From Asterionellopsis glacialis (Eukaryota; Bacillariophyta; Plagiogrammaphyceae; Rhaphoneidales; Asterionellopsidaceae): DNA of 18,598 nt. The stretch's first letter is position 1; each line of letters begins with the position of its first letter. The notes under the pieces were generated by a model. That model ran no database searches. It saw nothing but the letters and a program-made list of their open reading frames with translations, and was not told the DNA's origin. A program made the translations under genes and the position numbers. The stretch covers positions 1 through 18,598 of the forward strand of contig WKLE02000613.1 of the NCBI GenBank assembly GCA_014885115.2, written 5' to 3'. Below, in pieces: positions 1 to 8,289 of this stretch.

Positions 1-895
1 ATGGTAATAATGGCATGTGTTGCACCAATGCCAAAGAATCAGGTCCGATATACATGACAGTACCATGATTTTCCGTTCCAACACTAGTACTGGACAAAAC
101 ACGAGGGTGTAAATCTGTTGCCAAAATCAAGTTGTTACAATGAGGGCTGCAATCAGCATCATTATTGCTATGCTCCACTTCTATGCCTGCATCAGTATTG
201 ATGACAGCGCTCTTGACATCAATTGGAAAAAGATGAACAAATGGAACAATATATTCTGGATTTGTTTCACATGGAAATGCAAGTCCAAGATCTTCCAACA
301 AATAAACACTTTTTTCACCAAGAAATCGAATGAGAGTTTTTCTTGGTACAGCAATGCCCAATATAAACAAACTTACTAAACATTGCAGTGGTTCTGGTCG
401 TTCATCATCAGAATTATTCTTGTCACGGCTATTGTTGCTTTGTTCATCATCCGTTACTACTAGAGCTTTACAGTGATCTCCAGCACAAGGTGGTTTTACA
501 TAAACAGGACCTGATGCTTTAAATAGTTTGTTTTGAGGATTGATACCAAATATTTGTTGAATGTGATTATTATCGTAGCAGAAATCATCCAATAAGTGTC
601 GTAATGATTTGATTTTTTCGTAATGTTGTAATGGACAAGCAGCGTCATGTCTTTGTGGAGTGGACGACCCAGCCGCCAAACGAGTTGCAGCTGTTATATC
701 CTCATTATTCTCTTTAAGGATTTTCTGATAAAGTTTCTTTGCAGCATGGTGACCCATACGTGCACGAATAGTACGTGCTTCTGCATAAGCTTGTTGTTGC
801 CGTTGCTGTTGTTGGGACGCTTGTTGTTGATCTGACGTCAATGATAAAACTAAAAGTGGCAATATTGATACAACACAGATATGAAAATGATTCAT
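1..895 (-). CDS. Methyltransferase-like protein, N-terminal part (runs off left edge)
   Basis: An uninterrupted frame of 298 codons starts at the ATG at 893-895, just after an in-frame TAA, and leaves the window at position 1, so only the N-terminal part is seen. Residues 1-20 are hydrophobic (MNHFHICVVSILPLLVLSL) and look like a signal peptide or presequence. A Q-rich stretch follows. The middle contains LVSLFILGIAVPRKTLIRFL and LEDLGLAFPC, then ATDLHPRVLS and MYIGPDSLALVQH. From memory this order resembles the N-terminal domain (DUF7059-type) that precedes a HemK/PrmC-like methyltransferase domain in bacterial proteins. The S-adenosylmethionine-binding and NPPY motifs would lie left of the window, so methyltransferase activity is inferred, not seen. 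The gene is divergent from the PDZ gene at 1762. The coding call is firm; the family call is moderate. Confidence 0.65.
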   Translation of the reverse strand, partial: MNHFHICVVSILPLLVLSLTSDQQQASQQQQRQQQAYAEARTIRARMGHHAAKKLYQKILKENNEDITAATRLAAGSSTPQRHDAACPLQHYEKIKSLRHLLDDFCYDNNHIQQIFGINPQNKLFKASGPVYVKPPCAGDHCKALVVTDDEQSNNSRDKNNSDDERPEPLQCLVSLFILGIAVPRKTLIRFLGEKSVYLLEDLGLAFPCETNPEYIVPFVHLFPIDVKSAVINTDAGIEVEHSNNDADCSPHCNNLILATDLHPRVLSSTSVGTENHGTVMYIGPDSLALVQHMPLLP

Positions 896-1761
896 GATGA
901 TTCTTTAACCCAGGCAACAAAAGTTTTTAACTTTTGAACAAGAACAACAAGAAATTCGCTATGCTTGTTCTTCTGCTGAGCCTTTCCAACGCTTCCCACT
1001 CTTGCCTAGGATTCAATTCTACAGAAATTATCGCTAGAGTCTATGTATAGAAATGCGCTGCTCCCTTCCAAACTTCCGGAAACTGGGGAAGCTCTCCAAG
1101 CTCTGTGAATAAAATACAAAGTACAAAGTGCGAAAAAGGTGCACTCTAGACTAGGACTCTAGTCTGCCTTGTATCTTGTGCCACTATGATCGTGAGCCGC
1201 AACGTTGTAGGATCCTAGAATGATGGTTGTGGAGAAAGGGTTGATGAGCAACATTCTGATTGTTGGGATAGATATTGATCAAGGAAAGGGATATTGTGTG
1301 GAAAGACCTCCTCACAGTCCTATATACCGTTAAATATATTATATGTAGAGAAGATAGTCCTCAGTCAGTGTACAGAGCCTACCATTGTCTGTCTGTACCA
1401 CGCACAACTATGTACTATGCAGTACATATGTAGGTTCGTAATGGTATCCCTACCAGAAAGTCCTACCAGGTACTCTTCTTGGTTCTCTGTACAACGAACT
1501 TCTTTTTTTTCGTTCGGGACGATTCGCATTTCGTCACGATCGATACCACATTCCCGCGCATCCGTGGTCCTCCTCACATTTTTTTGAGAAGCCTACTATA
1601 AAATAAATTGAATGAAATTCTGTTGAGGAGCGGAAGGTGAAATTTGAATTCGACCATAGAAAGAGAGATCACAAAAGAAAGCTCCATCGCGTGCTTCTTC
1701 AAGGGAACAAAGAAGAAAATAAAAATTCATTATCCAACAAAATTCCACTTTAAACACAGCC
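896..1761. promoter_or_regulatory. Divergent intergenic region between methyltransferase-like and PDZ genes
   Basis: This 866 bp gap separates two genes transcribed away from each other, so it should hold both promoters and both 5' UTRs. No convincing gene is seen; short frames on both strands near 1294-1587 have no recognisable features. Visible structure: an inverted repeat AGACTAG-GACT-CTAGTCT at 1148-1165, the perfect palindrome TAGGATCCTA at 1208-1217, and an AT-rich stretch around 1321-1350. The two motif types recur in the ABC-F/EF-P promoter (see findings). Promoter function is inferred from position. Confidence 0.5.
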
Positions 1762-2784
1762 ATGGTTCAAGGTACTCAATCGCCAGTAACAGTATCGGTA
1801 ACAAAAGCAAAGCTTAGTGAACCGACAGGACTTATCTTGACAAAGAATATGCCTGATGGAACAATTCGTATATCAGGTATTAAGTATGGAAGTCTTTTCT
1901 GGTCGACAGGTCTCAAAAATGGGTATCAAGTTTTATCGATCAACGGCACACAATGTGAGAGGAACATGCCTATTGATGCCGCAACAAGGATTTTACAAAA
2001 TTCAAGAGATGTTACTGTCGTAGCCATCGATGACGGAACTACAACAGTGAATCCGAACCCAACAAGAACTAAAGGTGATTTTTATCAGAACTATACGGGT
2101 GTTCCTCCACCGAAGGTGGAAACAAAGATACCTTCTTTGGATGATACACATTCTGCAATTTCTCCCGCCGCACGCCCAGATGAAGAACCTGATATTATGT
2201 ATAACAATCCATCAGCAACAAATCCTTCTCAACTTCCCATGTATGTCACTCCATCATCAAAACTACATAAATTGCGTCCATCGTCGCCCATGCACAATGA
2301 AGGACCTACCACCAGAATAGGTACTGGTAATAGTGTTCCGCCCAGGTCTCCTAACCAAAAAATGATAATCAGCGATTCAACACCTCCCTCAATGCCGAAC
2401 TTGCCAGAAAAGAAGATTGTGATCCCTTTAGACATTGTTCCAAATCCTATTCCAAATCAGGCTGCTATGTCATCCTTTCCACCCCGAGGTGCTGCTGATG
2501 GTGGCAAATGGGGTAAAACAAAGGAAGTAGGTGACCAGACGTGGCTTGTTTGTGTAATCTTGTGCTTATGTACCGGAATTTTTTCTGGCTTTGGAACTGC
2601 TGCATTTTGTTGTCCTTGCGACGAGAAAGATGCTTATATGGTAAATAATAAAATTTATAATGCATCTGGTCAAGAAATCGGGACAACTCAAAATAAGGAC
2701 TTTCGTCCTCTTCCGCGTCATCAACAGCCTGGAGCATCCGCAAATACACGTGCTCCACAAGCTGGCGTAAAGGCACCACAATAA
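1762..2784 (+). CDS. PDZ-domain protein with C-terminal Cys-rich membrane segment
   Basis: A 340-residue protein. The start ATG is in a strong context (ACAGCCATGG). Residues about 10-92 form a PDZ domain: VTVSVTKAKL, GLILTKNMPDGTIRISGI, a GSLFWSTGLKNGYQVLSING core typical of the carboxylate-loop and alpha-B region, and a closing VTVVAI strand. PDZ domains bind protein C-termini and build complexes at membranes. Residues about 93-250 are low-complexity and Pro/Ser/Thr-rich, likely disordered. Residues about 259-285 are a hydrophobic, Cys-rich segment (WLVCVILCLCTGIF, then AFCCPC) that is probably a membrane helix, and may be lipidated. A conserved-looking tail (KDAYMVNNKIYNASGQEIG) follows. 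There is no signal peptide, so the PDZ domain is probably cytosolic and tail-anchored. The specific function is unknown. The gene is convergent with the ABC-F gene. Confidence 0.85.
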   Translation: MVQGTQSPVTVSVTKAKLSEPTGLILTKNMPDGTIRISGIKYGSLFWSTGLKNGYQVLSINGTQCERNMPIDAATRILQNSRDVTVVAIDDGTTTVNPNPTRTKGDFYQNYTGVPPPKVETKIPSLDDTHSAISPAARPDEEPDIMYNNPSATNPSQLPMYVTPSSKLHKLRPSSPMHNEGPTTRIGTGNSVPPRSPNQKMIISDSTPPSMPNLPEKKIVIPLDIVPNPIPNQAAMSSFPPRGAADGGKWGKTKEVGDQTWLVCVILCLCTGIFSGFGTAAFCCPCDEKDAYMVNNKIYNASGQEIGTTQNKDFRPLPRHQQPGASANTRAPQAGVKAPQ

Positions 2785-3080
2785 ACTGCACCTGAAACGG
2801 ACCGAACGTATAACTGTCATTTCAGATGGTATTTGTCAATCTGTCAAAACAACACACAATTTAGATGGATCCAAAATAAAACTGTAAGAGAGGCAGTTTT
2901 TTTTTTGTGGGGGGGATTTCTTCATAGTATGTTTTTACATTATGGGTCTATCACAAAGAGGCCGACTCTCTTCTTCTATCTCTAGAGAACGGGAACAACA
3001 GTGATAGCTGCCGCCATGCATCTGTAGAAAAAAGGGCCGGAAATAATAATCTAAGTAAAAAAAAATCTAGTAGCCTAACA
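2785..3080. other. 3' intergenic region between convergent genes
   Basis: This gap separates two gene ends. It contains an AATAAA hexamer at 2875-2880, a possible polyadenylation signal for the PDZ gene, then a T run and a G run at about 2897-2915. A CTCTAGAG palindrome sits at 2980-2987. No gene is seen. Confidence 0.4.
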
Positions 3081-6041
3081 TTAGCTAACGCCATTACGCT
3101 TTGCGTTTTTGACACCCTTATTTTTTCTGGAGACCATGTTGGCAGTCTTAGCTCCGCCAAAGTTTTTCTTGGGCTTGACAAGCTCTTCAAGATCCACAAT
3201 TGGGGCAGATCCGATCCTATCCACACCCTTGACATACCGAGCTTCTACCTTTTCTTTCACATGCGTACTCTTCTCCATGTAAAATTTGTAGTCACCGGCA
3301 TATTTGACAGCTTGCTTGTCTTCAATTGCAACAATGGTAGTGGCTGCTTTACTAATGAAGTAACGATCGTGAGAAATTACCATAACTGATCCAGCAAAGT
3401 GTTGCAGGGCTTCTTCCAACATTTCCTTAGCTGGAATATCAAGATGGTTCGTAGGTTCGTCCAGAATCAACAAGTTGGCTGGTCGAAGCATCATGCAGGC
3501 AAGCGACAACCTTGCCTTTTCTCCGCCACTTAAAAATCGAACCTTCTTCTCAACAGAATCACCTTTGAATAAAAATTGACCGAGGAGAGCACGTAATTCA
3601 TTATAAGACTGACCATTACTAGCACCTTGGATAGTTTCAATAACAGTTTTGTCCAAGTCCAATGCATCAGCTTGGTTTTGTTCAAAGTAATTTGCAACAA
3701 CGTTTTGACCAACAATACGAGCTTCGCCCTTGTCAGGTTCTTCCTTGCCCATTAAGATACGAAGAAGTGTACTCTTTCCACTTCCATTAGGACCCAGAAC
3801 AGCAATTCTGTCACCCTTTTCTACAAATAAATCCACATCCTCGAAAAGACGATTCAAGGTCTCTCCGTTTCCATACGAATGGGACAAACCCTTGAATTCT
3901 GCTACCTCTGGGCTCAGACGAGGTGCATCTGGGAAACGGAACCGGAATGGTTTGCCTGTGAATGGTGGCTTTTTCACGTAATCTTCACTTTCCATGAGCT
4001 TTTCAAGTTTGGCTTTACGTTGTTTGGCTGCCTGAGGTTGCTTGATCTTGAATTTGTTGATCCATTGCCTTTCCTCTTTAATCTTCTTTTCCTGAGCATT
4101 GTATGCTGCATTCCATGCATCCATGCGAGCTTTCTTCAATTCGAGGAACCTAGAATAATTACCGTCATATTCTGTGCAAATACCACCTTCAGCATCCACA
4201 ATCTTTGTACACACTTGATCCAAAAATTCACGATCGTGACTAACAATAATCATAGGGATTTGTTGTTGACGCAAGAACTCTTCAAGCCACTCAACACTTT
4301 CAAGATCGAGATGGTTCGTAGGCTCATCTGCAATTTGAAAAAAAAATACAAAACATTAGTATGCGTTGAAAAAAACTCAAGCAGACAATATTCAACAGCA
4401 GTGGGGCACGCAAAACCTACCTAAAAGAAGAACGTTAGGTTCCAACAAAAGAACCTTTCCAAGTCCAATACGCATTTTCCAACCTCCGGAGAAGCTTCTT
4501 ACGGGGTCATTACCTTCATCCTCGGTGAATCCCATCAAATCCATGATTTTTCTAGCGCGGCTTTTCAATGCATACACACCCTTAGCATCAGCTTTGCCCT
4601 GCAATTTCTGCATACGATCCAAGATTTCTTGCATTTTATCAGGATCTCCTTCTCCTCCAAGAGTCTCCAATTCCTTTTCGGAATCTCGTAAGTCCTGTAA
4701 GATTTGGTTTTCTTCTGTAAAAACACTCATAAATTCTTCCATCAATGTACGCTCTAAAACAAGTTCGTCCACAAACTCTTGTCGCAACATGGCTACTCGT
4801 AAATCGTTACTACTCTTCACAACATCTCCAGTGGTAGGTTCCAATTCTCCAGCCAAAATACGAAGCTGTGTGGTCTTTCCCGCACCATTCTGACCAACTA
4901 AACCGATGCGATCACCCGTTTGAACACCCCAGGTAACGTCCTTCAAGACTTCCTGTTCACGGAAGAAAATACCGACATTTTCCAATCGAAGTGCTACAAA
5001 TCCAGGTTGAGCACTTTCCATAACTCTAATTCGCGGAGGAGGTCGTTCCTTTCGAATCTTATCCTCTAACGTCATCTTGTCTTTCTTAGCAGGTGTTGGT
5101 GGAGCCTTTTTTCGTAATTATTTGGAAAGAAATATTCAATTAGTCAAGGTCAGGCGTGACTAAAAAAAAAGCGTTGTTTTACCATGGTATACTGTATTCC
5201 AAAATCTTACCTGTTCTTCAGCAGCTGGGGCATCCCCATTTGCCATAATTTCTGCAGGAACGCCATTGATACCATTGACTTCTTCTGCGTCCAAATCAAT
5301 ACCCGCCTTTTTAGCTGCCCTTTTGGCGGCCTTGGCTGCCTTCTTTTCAGCTAGCTTGGCAGCCTGTTTCTGTTCTTTTTTACTCAGTTTCGGTGTATCA
5401 TCATCCATGGCTGGTTGTGCAGAAGCCATGGCAGCATCAGCTGCTTCCATTTCCAACAATTTTTGCAGAGCCTTCTCCTTGGCTGTCATCTTTTCAGGTT
5501 GAGCAGCAGGTGGTTCCTCTTGAGCAGCAGGTTTTTCTGCCTCTTTTTGTGCTTTCATTTCTGCCTTTTGCTTCGCCTTTAATTCCTTTTTAGACAGAGG
5601 AGCATCCAAATCGTCATCAAGAGCATCGAGAGCTGCTAAGGCAGCAGCCTTGGGATCTTGCTTTTGTCCATTGTTGTTGTTCTTCTTGGCGGCTTTCTTG
5701 GCTTTCTTTTCGAGTAATTTTTGCTCCTTAAGACTCAGAGGTTCCTCTTGTACTGCATCAATTTGTTCATCCAATGCATCTAATGCCGCCAATGCAGCAT
5801 CTGCCGCCTTATTTCCCTTTTTCTTCTTGGCATTTAATACAAGCAAAGAAAGTCGTGATTGTCTACCAAGGCTCGTAGCAGAAGCAGGAGCAACATCATC
5901 CTCAGCTACTACGTTCCAACTTTCCTTTACTGACGACGAAGGTGCAACAGCAAAAGCCTTATTACGACCAAACGTCGTTGTGAATGCATCATTTTGAGAT
6001 ACAAGCAGCAACAGCAACAGACTGTGCAAACCAAACTTCAT
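3081..6041 (-). CDS. Plastid-targeted ABC-F ATPase (ABCF5/GCN5-, EttA/Uup-like), three exons
   Basis: Exons 6041-5211, 5105-4421 and 4327-3081 join in frame to give 920 residues. Residues 1-19 are a signal peptide ending at NDA-F, then a Ser/Thr/Arg-rich transit region, which is the diatom plastid presequence pattern. Residues about 70-277 are a Lys/Ala/Glu-rich extension. Two ABC domains follow. The first has GQNGAGKTT at 348-356, a SFSGGWKMR signature near 483-485, and DEPTNHLD from 506 with SHDREF after it. The second has GPNGSGKST at 684-692, LSGGE at 771-775, and LLILDEPTNHLD at 792-802. A charged linker (about 575-625) matches the ABC-F arm that contacts the P-site tRNA. ABC-F proteins lack membrane domains and act on ribosomes. 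The sequence is very like the plant plastid ABCF5/GCN5 type as I recall it. The codon four before the chosen start is GTG, so the ATG at 6041 is preferred. Confidence 0.9.
4328..4420 (-). other. Intron 2 of the ABC-F gene (93 bp)
   Basis: The donor is TTAG|GTAGGT and the acceptor is TTTTTTTTCAAATTGCAG|ATGAGCC, with a good pyrimidine tract. Splicing joins G to AT and rebuilds the Asp codon of the first Walker B motif (LLL-DEPTNHLD). Without splicing, the frame stops soon after and the motif is lost. This makes the intron near certain. Confidence 0.92.
5106..5210 (-). other. Intron 1 of the ABC-F gene (105 bp)
   Basis: The donor is GAACAG|GTAAGA and the acceptor is TACGAAAAAAG|GCTCC. The intron is phase 0 and joins ...PAAEEQ to APPTPAKKDK. 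An alternative acceptor 21 bases further (GCTAAG|AAAGAC) also keeps frame and would remove seven residues. The donor is strong; the acceptor choice is less certain because the tract before it is A-rich. Confidence 0.8.
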
Positions 6042-6625
6042 CTTAGGATACACAAGTTGTTGTCTGTCGTGTTGGTGAATAGAGCTAGTTTGTTAGATTC
6101 GAAGGTCTCTAGAGTCCTATCGTACTTGATACAGGTTTCACAGAACAAAGAACAAAAACGTACAAACCACCTTTGCTGTGTGGATGGCTGGGCTCGTAGA
6201 TGTAGGTCCTAGGATCCTAGGTCCTCTAGAGAGTGCCAGTCAGCCGAAAGACGCCTCCCCGTACCGGTACAACGTAGCACCGCGTTGTATCAGGGGCAGT
6301 TGGTTAATCAATGAAAGGCGAAGAAAAGATGAACAACAACGTGGCATATTTGTACGTAGGAACTGGTATATAATTACATACGTTAAATATTGTACTGCAG
6401 ACCTCTGTCTAACTTTTTGTTGCTCATCCACTTGGAAGCATGACTGACGTTTTTTCTGACTTGTTTTTTTTCTCCCTTGTCACTTGCTTGGGAGAGGAGG
6501 CTTGTTTCCCCCCCCCCTTTCGACCTGGATGGTTTCTATGGTTTGATTTTCCTCCCTTCTGTCGTTTCCAACAACGCACCAGTTCACTCACTTTCTGTAA
6601 AGGTCAAGAAATTATTATATACACC
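6042..6625. promoter_or_regulatory. Bidirectional promoter region of ABC-F and EF-P genes
   Basis: This 584 bp lies between the start codons of two divergent genes. It contains the perfect 14-bp palindrome CCTAGGATCCTAGG at 6208-6221, set within AGGTCCT repeats. It also has CTCTAGAG palindromes at 6107-6114 and 6224-6231, and CTAGAGTCCTA at 6109-6119. The EF-P side has a pyrimidine-rich 5' leader with a run of about ten C near 6508-6517. An in-frame extension of EF-P upstream to 6440 is open but lacks targeting features and is taken as 5' UTR. Shared regulation is inferred from layout. Confidence 0.55.
6208..6221. repeat. Perfect 14-bp palindrome in divergent promoter
   Basis: CCTAGGATCCTAGG is its own reverse complement. 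It lies about 190 bp upstream of the ABC-F start and 400 bp upstream of the EF-P start. It includes TAGGATCCTA, which also occurs at 1208-1217. It is a candidate dimeric regulator site; function is unknown. Confidence 0.5.
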
Positions 6626-7297
6626 ATGATGTTGCGATCCATTGCTGCCTTTTTGGCCTTGTCTTCGGCTACTGCCTTTGCCCCCAATGCCGCCTTCACT
6701 CCTCGCACGACCACCAGCAGTGCACTTAATATGGTTGCCATTGATACCTCTGATATTAAGAATGGATTGACTGTTGAATTAGATGGTGAACCATACAAAG
6801 TTTTGAATTTCAGTATTATGAAGCAAGCCCGTGGTGCTGCCAAAACTACAATCAAATTTAAGAATTTGATGCGTGGTAATACCATTGAAAACACATACCG
6901 AAGTGGTGAAAAGTTTGAAACTGCCATGATTGAAAAACAAACTGCTGTATACACTTACACAGACGAAAACAACAATTACTACTTTATGGATTCTCAAACG
7001 TTTGAAGAAGTTGCTGTCAATGCCAAAGTCATGGAAGACTTAGAAGGATGGGTTGATGAAGGAATGGAAGTTACCTTGGTCAACTTTAAGGATCAAGTTA
7101 TTGAATGTGTGTTGCCCAACAACCACGTTTACACTATTGCGGAGACTGAACCCAATGTCAAGGGTAACACTGCACAGGGATACACAAAACCTGCTACACT
7201 TTCTAGTGGTGCTGTTGTGAATGTTCCTGGATATTTGGAAAGTGGCGAGGCCATCAATGTTGATACCGGCAAGAAGGAATTCACTGGACGTGCCTAA
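6626..7297 (+). CDS. efp: Plastid-targeted elongation factor P (bacterial-type EF-P)
   Basis: A 223-residue protein from ATGATG at 6626. Residues 1-17 are a signal peptide and ATAFAP (15-20) is the classic diatom plastid cleavage motif, so import into the plastid is likely. From about 38 it follows EF-P: an N-terminal KOW-like domain (NGLTVELDGEPYKVLNF), the tip loop KQARGAAK, an OB domain (YYFMDSQTFEEV, then CVLPNNHVYTI), and a C-terminal OB domain (PNVKGNTA, PATLSSGAVVNVP, INVDTG). EF-P binds between the P and E sites and helps the ribosome form peptide bonds at polyproline and other slow sequences. The loop residue that bacteria modify is Arg (R69, codon 6830-6832), where chloroplast and E. 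coli proteins usually have Lys. It is divergent from the ABC-F gene. The open frame upstream to 6440 is not included because it would bury the signal peptide. Confidence 0.9.
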   Translation: MMLRSIAAFLALSSATAFAPNAAFTPRTTTSSALNMVAIDTSDIKNGLTVELDGEPYKVLNFSIMKQARGAAKTTIKFKNLMRGNTIENTYRSGEKFETAMIEKQTAVYTYTDENNNYYFMDSQTFEEVAVNAKVMEDLEGWVDEGMEVTLVNFKDQVIECVLPNNHVYTIAETEPNVKGNTAQGYTKPATLSSGAVVNVPGYLESGEAINVDTGKKEFTGRA

Positions 7298-8289
7298 GAA
7301 CTAAAAACGAGAAACGTATTGTTATTTTTTGAAACTACAACCCCTGCGTACAGAAATACGTACAAGGATTCATTTCAAAACATTGTAGCATTAGCACATT
7401 CTAAATCTATATAGCAAAGGAATTCTGCTTGTCCCAAGAACTTTATTTTTGTAAATTATTTTACGAAGCGATAAATTAGAGGTTTTTAAAGTGCTGGCAT
7501 CGAGCTGAAAGATGCCCACAAAAATTGACGAGCAAGAGGCTATCAAAGGAAAAGATTTATATTCAATCTGGTGAACCCTTTCCTATCTGATAGCCATCAT
7601 TTTTGTATTTCTATTTCATTTTTGTTTTTACTGAACTCTTCTTGAGACTCTCTGATCATGTTGTTAATGCCAGTGCCTTCGGCCTTGGCAGCATATTTGG
7701 TCCAAACAGTACCTGTTCGACCCACTCGACTCAAGTACGTACTTCATGCTTTCCTTAGCGGTAGTAGATAAGCTGAGAGTTTGAGATAATGACGATAGAG
7801 AGTGCTTTTTTGTGATATATTGTACTTCTGTTCTGAACCAATTTGGCTGTTTGCACGACTTCCTGATGATGCACTTCCTCGCCCAAGCGCGAGGAGTGCG
7901 AGGGCCTCGCTCTGGGGAAGCCCATCCGTTCATCACGCGCGGTGCGGAGATAGGCGAAATCTTTCAGATTCCAAAATCAAACGCCAGATAAGCGTAAGGG
8001 AATCTACCATCCCATCGAATCTGACGACTTCGACAAGAACCTTTTTTTGGGTGTGTTGTGCGCCTCTTGGAAATACTGAGAACATACCTTATCAGGTACC
8101 ATACTATCAAAAGCACTTCTTCACGCCTTCGTGACTCATTACGTCGTCATTTTCATTGTCTACCTCGAAAGACAGCGAGAACTTTCCCCGCTTCTCCCCC
8201 ATTTGTTTTTTTTGCAAGCGAAGGATACTTTGTCTAAAAGGTGATAATTTGATTTGTGGGGTGCGAAGCTGCACTTAAAAAAAATAAAT
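7298..8289. other. Intergenic region, EF-P to DUF1279 gene; no confident gene
   Basis: This stretch of about 990 bp contains the EF-P 3' UTR and the promoter of the next gene. A coding-like open block on the minus strand at about 7597-7745 and a GC-rich hexamer cluster at 7877-7910 are described in findings. The palindrome AAGTACGTACTT lies at 7733-7744. Upstream of the DUF1279 gene are TGACTCA (8132-8138) and ACGTCGTCA (8141-8149), which resemble bZIP sites. No full-length gene could be assembled on either strand. Confidence 0.4.

Noticed and set aside
1294..1587. 97-codon plus-strand frame in the first divergent gap
   Set aside because: It overlaps a frame on the other strand, has no recognisable features and lies in the expected promoter and 5' UTR of the PDZ gene.
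3879..4893. Two long plus-strand open frames over the ABC-F gene
   Set aside because: They are antisense shadows of exons 2 and 3 and the intron; they have no domain features, while the minus strand carries all ABC motifs.
6042..6053. Start of the ABC-F protein four codons upstream of 6041
   Set aside because: That codon is GTG; the ATG at 6041 begins directly with the signal peptide.
6440..6625. N-terminal extension of EF-P in the same open frame
   Set aside because: It would place the signal peptide and AFAP motif 62 residues inside the protein; the ATGATG at 6626 fits targeting and family length.
8254..8289. Upstream start for the DUF1279 protein
   Set aside because: The codon there is not ATG; the first ATG at 8290 gives a plausible mitochondrial presequence.
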